A stretch of DNA of 64,000 nucleotides from Helicobacter heilmannii. GTDB taxonomy: Bacteria > Campylobacterota > Campylobacteria > Campylobacterales > Helicobacteraceae. The DNA lies in the NCBI RefSeq assembly GCF_001283065.1, contig NZ_CDMK01000001.1, positions 1-64,000 of the forward strand, given 5' to 3'. The notes below the pieces were generated by a model, which did no database searches, was not told the origin of the DNA, and saw only the letters and a list, made by a program, of their open reading frames with translations. Of the stretch, positions 26,044 through 34,337 are shown one piece after another; the first letter of the stretch is position 1; each line of letters starts with the position of its first letter. Made by a program: the position numbers and the translations under genes.

Positions 26044-27003
26044 TTAGTGGAGAGTGGGGAAATTGGAGGGGAGGGGGTCAAACTCCTTTTGGTAGCGTTC
26101 GGGGTTGTCGATGTCGTAGTCGGTAACGCTTTTAAGGAAGCTTTCAAAATTGGGGTTGCGTGTGGCGAGTTTGGCTAGGGTGGGGTAGTCTAGGTTTTCC
26201 TTTTCTTTAGCGTTTAATAAAATAGCGTTTTGCGTGGGGCTTTGGATATCTAGGGTGATGACCCCGATCCCAAAACTTTGGTTGAGTTGTTTGAGCAAGT
26301 CCATCAATTCTTGATTGTCTCTATCCAATTTCCCCGCCACTAAGTAGCCCGCATGTGCCCACGAGCTGTTGCTGATCGCCTGAAAATACGCTTCCCTGCA
26401 ATTACCCACCATAAGTTTTCTTTTCAGCTCAAAGCTCACGAGTTTAACGGGCAAGGTGTCAAATTTCTTAATAAAATTGCGTACATTAGGGGATTTAAAG
26501 TCCTGATAGGTAAAACTCACCCCCACCATGTCGGGGTAAATCCACTGATCCAAACCTTTTGTGTTTTTTGTACTCTTTTCGTGGTGAATGGTCTTGGTAT
26601 AAATCCCCCATTGGTGGTGGGCGATGTAGGTCAAAAGGGGGTGTAAATCCCGCTCCTTTATCTGCTCCTTGGGCGGTTCTTTAAAAGCGGTTTGTTTGGG
26701 GTGCACTCCGTTGGTCTCTTTGGGGATTTGCTCTAAAGGGAGCTTAGGTTTGTCTTTTAGGGTGATTAAAAGGGGCTTGTCCCGTACCCTGATAAAGGGG
26801 AGCTTGTCTGGGGTTTTTGCTATAGCTGTGTAAATGGCTGCACTGCAGCTTAGATTTGGGGTTTTACTTGTGTAGGCAAATGTCTTAGAGATTTTGCCCG
26901 CTTTATAAAGTTCTTGGGCCTTAGCATAAATGTGGCTAGGGTTTATGGGTTCTTGGATAACTTCAAGCACTTCTAGCACAATGTCTATATACTCTTGTTT
27001 CAT
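26044..27003 (-). CDS. hrgA: HrgA-like HARE-HTH protein with possible PD-(D/E)XK motif
   Basis: A 319-aa protein. Residues 4-84 match the HARE-HTH winged-helix domain ('VLEVIQEPINPSHIYAKA ... IRVRDKPLLITL' in outline), predicted in the literature to sense DNA modification. After a charged linker (85-118) comes a domain with P157-D158, then E192-L-K194 in 'SFELKRK' and Q208 in 'AYFQAISNSSW', a layout like PD-(D/E)XK nucleases. HrgA was first described in H. pylori as replacing the endonuclease of the hpyIII restriction locus. No methyltransferase lies nearby here. It starts one base before panC ends; panC is upstream on the same strand? No: panC (27005-27817) precedes it in transcription. Nuclease activity is inference. 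Confidence 0.75.
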   Translation of the reverse strand: MKQEYIDIVLEVLEVIQEPINPSHIYAKAQELYKAGKISKTFAYTSKTPNLSCSAAIYTAIAKTPDKLPFIRVRDKPLLITLKDKPKLPLEQIPKETNGVHPKQTAFKEPPKEQIKERDLHPLLTYIAHHQWGIYTKTIHHEKSTKNTKGLDQWIYPDMVGVSFTYQDFKSPNVRNFIKKFDTLPVKLVSFELKRKLMVGNCREAYFQAISNSSWAHAGYLVAGKLDRDNQELMDLLKQLNQSFGIGVITLDIQSPTQNAILLNAKEKENLDYPTLAKLATRNPNFESFLKSVTDYDIDNPERYQKEFDPLPSNFPTLH

Positions 27004-27004
27004 C

Positions 27005-27817
27005 TCACAGCCATAAATTGTCTAAAAGCCTTGTGTTGCCGACTTTGACGGCGGTTAAGATGAGGCTATTGCCCGGCTCAACGCGCTCTAGGGGCAGCAG
27101 TTGGCGATCAACCAGACTCAAATACTGCACTTCAAGCGGGCTTAGCACCTCTTGGCCCAAAGTTAAAAGGCTTGTTTTTTGCGTGATACCCGCCTCATAG
27201 GCTTCTTTCATGGTACTTAGGGCTTTGGGGATTTTAAGCGCAAGTTGCCTCTGCTCTCGGCTTAAATAGGCATTTCGCGAGCTTAAAGCCAAACCATCGC
27301 TATCGCGCAAGGTGGGGCAGGCGATCACCTCAACGGGCAAGAACAAATCTTGCACCATGCGCTGGAGGATCAACAGCTGTTGCGCGTCCTTTTGCCCGAA
27401 GTAGGCCTTTGTCGGACGCACAAGGTTAAAGAGTTTTAAAACCACTTGCAACACCCCGCTAAAATGCCCGGGGCGCAAATCTGCTTCAAAGCCCAGCAAA
27501 TCTTTAGGGGGGGTTAGACTAATTGCGTCTTTAAAAGGATAAAGGGTTTCTACCTTTGGGGTGAAGACGGCATGCACGCCGGCTTTGGCGCACAGCTCTA
27601 GGTCTTTTTCTAAAGGGCGGGGGTATTGGCCAAAGTCCTCGTTTGCACCAAATTGTGTGGGGTTGACAAAGATGGACACCACCACAAAGGCGTTTTCGGC
27701 TTTAGCGCGCTCAATCAGGCTTAAATGCCCCGCGTGCAGTGCTCCCATTGTGGGGACAAAACCGATGCTTGGAGCACTAAGGGCTCTTAAATCCTTTGGG
27801 TTTTTACAAATTTGCAT
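27005..27817 (-). CDS. panC: Pantothenate synthetase
   Basis: It condenses pantoate with beta-alanine using ATP, the last step to vitamin B5. The 270 aa show 'FVPTMGALHAGHLSLI' (HxGH, ATP site), 'FVNPTQFG', 'LRPGHFSGVLQVV' and 'KAYFGQKDAQQLLI', and the KMSKS-like 'LSSRNAYLS'. Its start lies 14 bases inside pyrF, so the two are coupled. panB lies elsewhere in this window (43128-43934). Confidence 0.96.
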   Translation of the reverse strand: MQICKNPKDLRALSAPSIGFVPTMGALHAGHLSLIERAKAENAFVVVSIFVNPTQFGANEDFGQYPRPLEKDLELCAKAGVHAVFTPKVETLYPFKDAISLTPPKDLLGFEADLRPGHFSGVLQVVLKLFNLVRPTKAYFGQKDAQQLLILQRMVQDLFLPVEVIACPTLRDSDGLALSSRNAYLSREQRQLALKIPKALSTMKEAYEAGITQKTSLLTLGQEVLSPLEVQYLSLVDRQLLPLERVEPGNSLILTAVKVGNTRLLDNLWL

Positions 27818-28496
27818 TTTCTAGGCTCTCTAGGATTTTTGCGGTGGTGGCAGCGGGGTCTTTGGCTTGGTAAATGGGCCTGCCGATTACAATAAAATCC
27901 GCCTTAGCGGCTTTAGCGTCTTGCAAAGAGCCCACGCGCTTTTGATCCTGCACTTCTTGCAAGTTGGGGCGTACACCCGGGGTCAAAGTCAAAAAATGGG
28001 GGTTTGTGGCTTGTTTTATGGCTAAACTCTCATGGATGGAACAAACCACACCATCAAGCCCGCTCTCAAAGCACAACTTGGCTAGGTGCAGGGCGTGTTG
28101 CTCTAAGGGAGCGTTGTATAGACTTTGGCTTTGGGCTTCATCTAGGCTTGTTAGCATTGTAACGCCTAAGAGTTTGGGGCACTGTTTTAAGCCCTGTATT
28201 TGCTCCATGACCGCTAAAAGGGCGGGCTTACCACTACTTGCGTGCAAAGTCAGCATGTCCACTCCCAAATGAGCGCACTCTAAGACAGTGCTTGCCATGG
28301 TGTTGGGGATATCGTGCAGTTTTAAATCCAAGAAAACCCTAAAACCCATGTTGTGGATTTCATGGATAAAACCGGGGCCTTCACGCACAAACGCCCTCAA
28401 ACCCACCTTCACAAGCAACTTCAGACCTCTTACACTTTCTAATAAATCTAAACACGCTCGCTTGGATTCTAAGTCCAAAGCCAAACAAAGTTGCAT
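27804..28496 (-). CDS. pyrF: Orotidine-5'-phosphate decarboxylase
   Basis: Final step of UMP synthesis. A TIM-barrel of 230 aa with the catalytic 'FLDLKLHDIPNTM' (Lys/Asp network) in the first third, 'LTLHASSG' and 'TPGVRP' phosphate-loop motifs, and 'IVIGRPIYQA' at the C-terminus. AAAGGG precedes the ATG. First gene of pyrF-panC-hrgA on the minus strand, divergent from kdsA. Confidence 0.96.
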   Translation of the reverse strand: MQLCLALDLESKRACLDLLESVRGLKLLVKVGLRAFVREGPGFIHEIHNMGFRVFLDLKLHDIPNTMASTVLECAHLGVDMLTLHASSGKPALLAVMEQIQGLKQCPKLLGVTMLTSLDEAQSQSLYNAPLEQHALHLAKLCFESGLDGVVCSIHESLAIKQATNPHFLTLTPGVRPNLQEVQDQKRVGSLQDAKAAKADFIVIGRPIYQAKDPAATTAKILESLENANL

Positions 28497-28561
28497 AGCA
28501 CCCTTTCAGCCAAATATTAAAACAAAACGCTATTATAACACACTCCAAACAAGGGTTGTAT

Positions 28562-29392
28562 TTGAAAAAAAGCGTTTTAATTGCCGGTCCATGCGTGATT
28601 GAGAGCATGGAAGTCCTAGAAGAGATCGCCTTAAAACTGCGTCCCATCGCCCTAGACCCCAAGGTGGATTTTTATTTTAAAGCCAGCTTTGACAAGGCAA
28701 ACCGCACGAGCCTAGAGAGTTACAGAGGTCCCGGGCTTATGAAGGGGTTAGAAATGTTGGCGGGCATTAAATCCAAATTTGGCTATAAAATCTTAACCGA
28801 CATACACGAGAGCCATCAAGCCGCTCCTGTGGCTGAGGTTGCCGATGTCTTGCAAATCCCCGCCTTCTTGTGCCGCCAAACGGATTTAATCGTGGCGGCT
28901 GCCAAGAGCAGGAGCGCATTGAACATCAAAAAGGGGCAATTCATGCACCCAAAGGACATGCAATACAGTGCCTTAAAAGCTCTAAACACGCGGGCTAAAA
29001 ACAAGCATGAAAAAGCCACTTACCAAGCGTGCTTAGAACATGGGATTTATTTATGTGAGCGGGGGGCGAGCTTTGGGTATGGCAATTTGGTGGTGGATAT
29101 GCGCTCTTTAGTGGTGATGCGCGCCTTTGCACCTGTGATTTTTGATGCCACCCACAGCGTGCAAATGCCCGGGGGGGCAGGGGGCAAGAGCGGGGGAGAG
29201 CGGGGCTTTGTGCCTTATTTGGCCAAGGCAAGCGCAGTTGTGGGCGTGGATGGGTTTTTTATGGAGACACACATTAACCCAGAGGGGGCACTTAGCGATG
29301 GACCCAATATGATCCCTATCTCTTCTCTCTTGCCCTTAGTGCAGGATTTATTGGTTTTGCAAGAAATCAACGCTTCATTAAACAACGCATAA
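28562..29392 (+). CDS. kdsA: KDO-8-phosphate synthase
   Basis: It condenses phosphoenolpyruvate with arabinose-5-phosphate to make the KDO precursor of lipopolysaccharide. Family residues include '[10 protein letters not shown]' at the N-terminus, 'SFDKANRTS', '[11 protein letters not shown]', '[11 protein letters not shown]' and the C-terminal '[16 protein letters not shown]'. I place the start at TTG 28562 because AAGGG ends six bases before it; a TTG at 28556 would leave no spacing. A TATTATAA box is at about 28531. A carbonic anhydrase that I recall beside kdsA in H. pylori is absent. Confidence 0.95.
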   Translation: MKKSVLIAGPCVIESMEVLEEIALKLRPIALDPKVDFYFKASFDKANRTSLESYRGPGLMKGLEMLAGIKSKFGYKILTDIHESHQAAPVAEVADVLQIPAFLCRQTDLIVAAAKSRSALNIKKGQFMHPKDMQYSALKALNTRAKNKHEKATYQACLEHGIYLCERGASFGYGNLVVDMRSLVVMRAFAPVIFDATHSVQMPGGAGGKSGGERGFVPYLAKASAVVGVDGFFMETHINPEGALSDGPNMIPISSLLPLVQDLLVLQEINASLNNA

Positions 29393-29402
29393 AGGATATT
29401 CA

Positions 29403-29870
29403 ATGCACCAAGTCTTAGAAGGGCAACTTGTCTTAAAGGGGAGTGAAAAGGTGGCTGTTTTAGTGGCGCGCTTTAACCACTTAATCACGGATCGCCTCGT
29501 GGAGGGTGCGCTAGATAGTTTTAGGCGGCATGGGGGAGATTTAAAAAATCTCACATTGGTGAAAGTCCCCGGGGCATATGAGTTGCCCTTTGTATTAGAC
29601 AAACTCTTAAACGCACAAAAATACGATGGAGTCTGTGTGTTGGGAGCCGTGATTCGAGGCAGCACGCCGCATTTTGATTATGTGAGCGCGGAGGCGACTA
29701 AGGGCATTGCCAATACGACACTAAAATACGGCTTGCCTGTGAGTTTTGGGTTGCTCACCACAGACAACATAGAGCAAGCACTTGAAAGGGCAGGCACGAA
29801 GGCGGGCAATAAAGGGGTAGCGGCGATGGACACACTCATCGAACTTCTTAGCCTTTACAGCGCGTTTTAA
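29403..29870 (+). CDS. ribH: 6,7-dimethyl-8-ribityllumazine synthase
   Basis: Penultimate step of riboflavin synthesis. A 155-aa subunit of the icosahedral or pentameric enzyme, with '[16 protein letters not shown]', '[11 protein letters not shown]', '[14 protein letters not shown]' and '[16 protein letters not shown]'. It lies 10 bases after kdsA, and nusB starts on its last base. Confidence 0.96.
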   Translation: MHQVLEGQLVLKGSEKVAVLVARFNHLITDRLVEGALDSFRRHGGDLKNLTLVKVPGAYELPFVLDKLLNAQKYDGVCVLGAVIRGSTPHFDYVSAEATKGIANTTLKYGLPVSFGLLTTDNIEQALERAGTKAGNKGVAAMDTLIELLSLYSAF

Positions 29871-30271
29871 TGGCAACGAGAAGCCAAGCTAGGGAGGCGG
29901 TGGCGGGCATGCTCTATGCCTTTGATAGCGGCAATACAGAGATATTCAAAGCCGCCCCCACACTCTTAGAAGAAAAGAAAATTAGAAATGCTCAACAATG
30001 CTTTGCCCTAGAGCTTTTAGGCGGGGTTTTAGAGCGGATGCACGCCCTAGATGCCGCCTTGCAACCGCTCTTAAAAGATTGGGATTTAAAGCGCATCGGG
30101 CGCATGGAGCGCGCGATCTTGCGCTTAGGAGCGTTCGAGATTTTATACACCAAAACCAAGCCTGCGGTGGTGATCAATGAGGCGATTGAGCTTGCCAAAG
30201 CCTATGGAGAAGACAACGCCCCAAGACTCGTCAATGCCGTGCTCGATCACTTAGCCAAACATGCCCGTTAG
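29870..30271 (+). CDS. nusB: Transcription antitermination factor NusB
   Basis: A small all-helical RNA-binding protein (133 aa) that acts with NusE on boxA in rRNA and other transcripts. Marks include the N-terminal 'TRSQAREAVAGMLYAFD', and 'RIGRMERAILRLGAFEILY' followed by 'VVINEAIELAKAYGEDNAPRLVNAVLD' in outline. Overlaps ribH by one base (TAATG). Third gene of kdsA-ribH-nusB; ends convergently with the YihY-like gene. Confidence 0.95.
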   Translation: MATRSQAREAVAGMLYAFDSGNTEIFKAAPTLLEEKKIRNAQQCFALELLGGVLERMHALDAALQPLLKDWDLKRIGRMERAILRLGAFEILYTKTKPAVVINEAIELAKAYGEDNAPRLVNAVLDHLAKHAR

Positions 30272-31107
30272 TGCAGTTCATCGCTCAAATTGCAGGCATA
30301 CATGCCAAAGAGCAAGAGCAGCCACGACACATAGATATAGGACATTAAAAACCATAGGATCGACACCGAGCCATACAACTCATGGTAGGTGCGGTTAAAC
30401 AAGACATAATAGACAAAGCCCCACTTCATTAAGTTCCAGCACACGCTCGTAACAAAGCTCCAAAATAGGGGGGTTAAAGGGCGTTTAAAGGTCTTATTTG
30501 TGGGGATGATGAAGAGCAGGTAAAAGAACAACCAAATGCCCAGCCAGTGCAAGAGCGAGAGCAACCAACCCTTGGTGAGGTTTTGCACCTGCAGGTCGTA
30601 AAACAAAATCAGGGGTAACACCAAGATGAACACAATGCCCGTACCAAAGCCCCAAAAGACAAAAATACGTCTGCTTTTAAAGTTGAAGTAATCTCTAGGT
30701 TCGGCATTGAAAATCTTAGAGGCGATGTAGCGGTAATTCTCACAGAAGAGAAAGAAGGCGATGGCGATGGAGGCAATTTCTATAAAGCCCAAAGTACGGT
30801 CGTTTTGCGTGAAAGATTTTAAAAACGAGCGCGTCATTTTCATAAAATCGGGGCTGTCGGGCAAAAAGAGCTTTTCTACAAAAAAGGTTTGGGCAAAGGG
30901 GCTCACAAACACTAGAGCGATAAACAATAAAATGGGTGAGAGGGATAGAATCGTGTAAAAGCTAAGCGAGGAGGCGTAGTAAAAAACCACTGCCATTTCT
31001 TCAAAACGGTGCTTCAAGCGGGGACTGATGAGGTTTTCGCACGCATAGATAAAGCCCAAAACTCCCTCCAATATCTGCACTAAAACTTCTAAAAACCTTT
31101 TAAACAT
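30268..31107 (-). CDS. YihY/RbnBN-family inner membrane protein
   Basis: A multi-spanning membrane protein (about six helices) of the family once called ribonuclease BN; that activity has been withdrawn for E. coli YihY. The family pattern 'YYASSLSFYTILSLSPILLF' (helix around 30-50) is clear. I start at the ATG 31107, whose frame overlaps the bioB stop by 8 bases; the longer frame reaches into bioB. Function unknown. Co-transcribed with bioB and tRNA-Sec. Confidence 0.88.
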   Translation of the reverse strand: MFKRFLEVLVQILEGVLGFIYACENLISPRLKHRFEEMAVVFYYASSLSFYTILSLSPILLFIALVFVSPFAQTFFVEKLFLPDSPDFMKMTRSFLKSFTQNDRTLGFIEIASIAIAFFLFCENYRYIASKIFNAEPRDYFNFKSRRIFVFWGFGTGIVFILVLPLILFYDLQVQNLTKGWLLSLLHWLGIWLFFYLLFIIPTNKTFKRPLTPLFWSFVTSVCWNLMKWGFVYYVLFNRTYHELYGSVSILWFLMSYIYVSWLLLLFGMYACNLSDELH

Positions 31108-31942
31108 CGCAACTTGTGGCGATGGCAAACCCGTAGTTGGCAAGCATTTCTAAGTCTTTTTTAGGCGCGTCCCCCTTGGCGGTTAGATAATCGCCCAGCA
31201 CGATCGCATCCACCCCGCAATCAAAGATTTCTCTTTGCTTTTCGCCAAAGACCACTTCCCGCCCCCCAGCGACCATAAGCTTGGTTTTAGGTAAAAACTC
31301 TTTGGCAAGAGCCAAGCACTCTAGGGCTTCTTCTGCGCCCATGATTTTTTCTTTAATGGGCAAAGTGGGGCTTGGGATAAAAAAGTTAACGGGTGTGGTG
31401 GCGGGGGTCAAGGATTGCAGGGTGCGTAAGAGATCAATGCGATCATTAAAACTCTCGCCCAGCCCAAAAATCCCACCCGAACATAAGAGCAAGCCCGCTC
31501 TTAGGGCATTTTCGCAGGTTTCAAAGCGCTCTTCCCATGTGTGGGTGGTGCAAATGTTAGGAAAAAATTTTTGGGAGGTTTCTAAATTATGATTATAGCT
31601 ATCCACCCCGTGTTGTTTGAGGTGCTTTAGGCTCTCAATGTCTGCCCGGCCACAGCAGGCAATCAGATGTAAATGGGGCACTTCTTTTTTAATGCTTTGG
31701 GCAAGATTGGCGATGTATGCGCATTTTTGATCATCTAGCCCCCGCCCAGAGGTGACCAAACAAAAACCCAAAGCCCCCAAAGAGTGCAAATACTTCGCCT
31801 CTTCTAGGACCTCTTCGGATTTTTTGTATTTATAACGGCGGATTTTACCCTGATGGTGACCACTTTGCGTACAATAGGCACAATCTTCAGGGCAATCCCC
31901 ACTGCTGACATTGGATATGGAACATAAAAAAATTTCTCGCAT
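31100..31942 (-). CDS. bioB: Biotin synthase
   Basis: A radical-SAM enzyme that inserts sulfur into dethiobiotin. 'CPEDCAYCTQS' carries the CxxxCxxC cluster, and 'CSGGIFGLGE' and the C-terminal 'GDYLTAKG' are conserved. The frame is open upstream to 32038, but that part lies inside tRNA-Sec. The proper start is the ATG at 31942 (MREIFLCSISN), with AAAGG upstream. Only 15 bases separate it from the 3' end of the tRNA, so both are likely on one transcript. Confidence 0.94.
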   Translation of the reverse strand: MREIFLCSISNVSSGDCPEDCAYCTQSGHHQGKIRRYKYKKSEEVLEEAKYLHSLGALGFCLVTSGRGLDDQKCAYIANLAQSIKKEVPHLHLIACCGRADIESLKHLKQHGVDSYNHNLETSQKFFPNICTTHTWEERFETCENALRAGLLLCSGGIFGLGESFNDRIDLLRTLQSLTPATTPVNFFIPSPTLPIKEKIMGAEEALECLALAKEFLPKTKLMVAGGREVVFGEKQREIFDCGVDAIVLGDYLTAKGDAPKKDLEMLANYGFAIATSCDV

Positions 31943-31957
31943 AGATGACCTTTGTAA

Positions 31958-32057
31958 TGGCGAGAGAGCCAAAGAATCGAACTTTGCAGCGCCTAGAACA
32001 CCTAAACGCTCTGTGGGTTTGAAGCCCAAGGCACACACCAGTATTGCTTGCTCTCCG
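31958..32057 (-). tRNA. selC: tRNA-Sec (selC), anticodon TCA
   Basis: The minus strand folds as a selenocysteine tRNA. The anticodon arm has a TTGGGCT stem, TCA anticodon and AACCCA. A long variable arm follows. The T arm is CAAAG-TTCGATT-CTTTG, joined directly to an eight-base 3' acceptor strand GCTCTCTC, a G discriminator and CCA. The eight-plus-five acceptor/T-stem length is diagnostic of Sec. The 5' strand CGGAGAGC pairs at positions 2-8 (one G-U), leaving C1 opposite C72; the precise 5' end could differ. A selB gene lies at 58762-60597. Confidence 0.9.
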
Positions 32058-32129
32058 CAAGCTCCCTAAAAGAGCTCCCCCTAGTGGGCATGAAAGGGGG
32101 ATTATTGCAAAAAGAGGGTTAAAGGCGGA

Positions 32130-33023
32130 TTAAAAGCTCACCAAATAGCGCCAGTAGAACACAAAGTTTCTTTGCAAGGTGGCTTTGTAGGGCAGACCAG
32201 CGGGGGTATGTATGGAGGTGTAGTAATTGGTCGTGATGGTGGGAATTTTGATCCCGACTTCAAAGCCATTGTGTTTCGTGCCAAAGCGGATCCCGCCATT
32301 GACAAAGACATTGAAGCTAGAGACCCGCAAATGCCCGGCGTAGTCGTGGATGAGGCTTCTATAATAGGCATTCATCGGACCAAAAGATGACCCGCCGATG
32401 GCCAGACCGGCAAAAAAGCCGAAGTGGAAGTTTTCTTTGTTGAATCTTTTGGGGTTAAAGAGCACATCTGTACCCACACCATAAGCGAAGATGTTGGTGG
32501 GTTTATAAATGCTTTGGTTCCAAGTCCCAGCGTTGTCGATGCTCTTAAAGTAGCGGTAATCCGTACCCGCATAGTCAAAGAAGCCATAGTAGCGCAGACC
32601 AAACTCAGGCAGTTTTTTAAAGAAGTGCTTGTAACCCACCATGATGCCAAAGCCATTTGTTACATGAGAGCGGCTGTTGAGCGCACCTCTAAAGCTGTGA
32701 TCGCCCATGTTGCCCCAGTCGGTAGTGCCGGCCCCAGTCCCTGCATAACATTGCGCATTGGATGTACAAGTCTGCTCAGTGGAGGTCATCATGCCCAGTT
32801 GGTAATCCACACCCATAAAAAAGGCATTCCTTTCCCCACGCGGCGCAACACCTATATGCACCCTAGCAGGGATGGTTTTTTGGGCGGTGGGGGTGAGGGG
32901 CTTTTGCGCTTGCAGTGTTTGTTGGGTGGGGGCGGGAGCGGGGGCACTCTGCACCGGCTTGGGCTCTTCTGCTGCACCTAGTAGGGCTGTCGCTAAGGGG
33001 ATAGCCACGATCGTTCGTTTCAT
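32130..33023 (-). CDS. Hop-like outer membrane protein
   Basis: A 297-aa predicted beta-barrel. A signal peptide (1-18, ALLGA|AEE) is followed by a Pro/Gln/Ala-rich linker (20-48). The remainder alternates hydrophobic strands and ends in Phe ('RYLVSF'), the outer membrane assembly signal. Two cysteines ('CTSNAQC', near 85-91) probably form an external loop disulfide. Aromatic Helicobacter OMP features such as 'GFGIMVGYKHFF' and 'GVGTDVLFNPKRF' are visible. Exact subfamily not assigned. It has its own promoter. Confidence 0.82.
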   Translation of the reverse strand: MKRTIVAIPLATALLGAAEEPKPVQSAPAPAPTQQTLQAQKPLTPTAQKTIPARVHIGVAPRGERNAFFMGVDYQLGMMTSTEQTCTSNAQCYAGTGAGTTDWGNMGDHSFRGALNSRSHVTNGFGIMVGYKHFFKKLPEFGLRYYGFFDYAGTDYRYFKSIDNAGTWNQSIYKPTNIFAYGVGTDVLFNPKRFNKENFHFGFFAGLAIGGSSFGPMNAYYRSLIHDYAGHLRVSSFNVFVNGGIRFGTKHNGFEVGIKIPTITTNYYTSIHTPAGLPYKATLQRNFVFYWRYLVSF

Positions 33024-33062
33024 TTAGATTCCTTGCAATTTTAATAGATTTACAGAGTCATT

Positions 33063-33071
33063 ATTTTAGCA
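33063..33071 (-). promoter_or_regulatory. Extended -10 promoter of the Hop-like gene
   Basis: TGC-TAAAAT on the minus strand, about 40 bases upstream of the ATG, with AAGGA near 33030 as ribosome binding site. Confidence 0.5.
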
Positions 33072-33145
33072 TAATGGCGTTAATAAAAAACATAAAAACA
33101 CAAAAAATAGACTAAACAAGTAATGTTATAAAGGCAATTTTGGTA

Positions 33146-33167
33146 GCAATGGCTTTAACGCCATCGC
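33146..33167 (-). terminator. Hairpin downstream of rplT
   Basis: An 8-bp stem (GCGATGGC with GCCATTGC, one G-U) with a six-base loop, 10 bases after the rplT stop on the minus strand. The following bases are only partly T-rich, so termination may be incomplete. Confidence 0.45.
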
Positions 33168-33176
33168 TGGAGTTTG

Positions 33177-33527
33177 CTAGAGGTGGGCTTTGACCTGTTC
33201 AAACAGCGCGTCAAAGGCGGCCGCATCGTTCATCGCCATGTCGGCTAAGATTTTGCGGTCCAGCTCAATATTCGCGCTTTTTAAGGCGTGCATGAACTTC
33301 GAATAGCTCGTGTTGTGCATGCGACAAGCAGCGTTGATACGCACGATCCAAAGGCTTCTAAACTCGCGTTTTTTCTGCTTGCGGTCCCTAAAGGCGTAGC
33401 ATAAACTGCGCTCTAACTGCTCTTTGGCTTTTCTAAAATGCTTCCTGCGCCCGCTGTAAAAACCCCGCGCTAATTTTAAAATTTTCTTGTGGCGGCGGCG
33501 GCGCACCACACCGGTTTTAACTCTCAT
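33177..33527 (-). CDS. rplT: 50S ribosomal protein L20
   Basis: A 23S-binding assembly protein, 116 aa. N-terminal '[20 protein letters not shown]' basic tail and '[20 protein letters not shown]' core identify L20. Last gene of thrS-infC-rpmI-rplT. Confidence 0.97.
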   Translation of the reverse strand: MRVKTGVVRRRRHKKILKLARGFYSGRRKHFRKAKEQLERSLCYAFRDRKQKKREFRSLWIVRINAACRMHNTSYSKFMHALKSANIELDRKILADMAMNDAAAFDALFEQVKAHL

Positions 33528-33613
33528 GAATGTCCTTTTCTCTTTGACCTATTTAGGTGTTTTATGAAACTTGCCCTTTTTGGCATAAGCCTTGAAGGGG
33601 GAAAACTTAAGGG

Positions 33614-33805
33614 CTACTGGCACAAAAGCCCAGCCACTGAGCGCATATTGGTGCTATGCACATAGTGGGGGGCGTTTAAATTCGCTTTTCTCTGGGGGCT
33701 TTTTTTGGTTAAAATGTGGCTTTTAAACGCACTGCCCCGCTTGATGAGATTTTTTTTCACCTTGAAGCGTTTAGCCGCTCCGCGGTTGGTTTTCATCTTT
33801 GGCAT
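33614..33805 (-). CDS. rpmI: 50S ribosomal protein L35
   Basis: A 63-aa basic protein beginning '[16 protein letters not shown]', the L35 signature. It lies 19 bases after infC. AAAGGA precedes the start. Confidence 0.96.
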   Translation of the reverse strand: MPKMKTNRGAAKRFKVKKNLIKRGSAFKSHILTKKSPQRKANLNAPHYVHSTNMRSVAGLLCQ

Positions 33806-33824
33806 ATTTCTCCTTTCTTAAAAT

Positions 33825-34337
33825 TTACTTCTTTTGGGGGACAAACAGCCACATGACAAAACGCCCTTCCATTTTGGGCTCTTTGTCGGCGTTGGCGATG
33901 TCGCTCATCATCTCGCCCACTTTTTGCAAAACGGCTAGTCCTGCTTTAGGGTCGTTGTTCTCCCGCCCCCTAAGCACGACCTTAAACTTCACATGCTTGC
34001 CCGCCTCGATGAACTCTCGAGCGTGCTTGACTTTGTAATTGATGTCGTTTTGGGCGATCTGTGTGGAGAGTTTGATCTCTTTAATTTCAATTTGCTTTTG
34101 CTTTTTTTTCGCCTCTTTTTGCTTCTTCTCGCTTTGGTAGCAAAACTTGCCATAGTCCATGACTTTACACACGGGAGGTTTTGCGCTCGCAGAGATCAGC
34201 ACCAAATCCAGCCCTCTGCTATGCGCGATTTTTAAAGCTTCCGCTGAAGAGATGATCCCAAATTGCTCGCCACCATCGCCCACACAGCGCACTTCTTTAA
34301 AGTGGATCGCCTCGTTTAACAGCGCATCTTTACTCAA
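33825..34337 (-). CDS. infC: Translation initiation factor IF-3
   Basis: It keeps 30S subunits free and checks the start codon. The 170 aa contain the N-domain ('[16 protein letters not shown]'), a lysine-rich linker ('[16 protein letters not shown]') and the C-domain ('[15 protein letters not shown]', '[10 protein letters not shown]'). The start is TTG overlapping the thrS TGA. A non-ATG start in infC is known to support autoregulation in other bacteria, so the TTG may serve that here. Confidence 0.96.
   Translation of the reverse strand: MSKDALLNEAIHFKEVRCVGDGGEQFGIISSAEALKIAHSRGLDLVLISASAKPPVCKVMDYGKFCYQSEKKQKEAKKKQKQIEIKEIKLSTQIAQNDINYKVKHAREFIEAGKHVKFKVVLRGRENNDPKAGLAVLQKVGEMMSDIANADKEPKMEGRFVMWLFVPQKK

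Noticed and set aside
31943-32038. N-terminal extension of bioB
   Set aside because: This stretch encodes tRNA-Sec; the family N-terminus begins at the ATG 31942.
32424-32981. 185-codon plus-strand frame opposite the Hop-like gene
   Set aside because: No signal or motif. The minus frame has a signal peptide, promoter and barrel strands ending in Phe.
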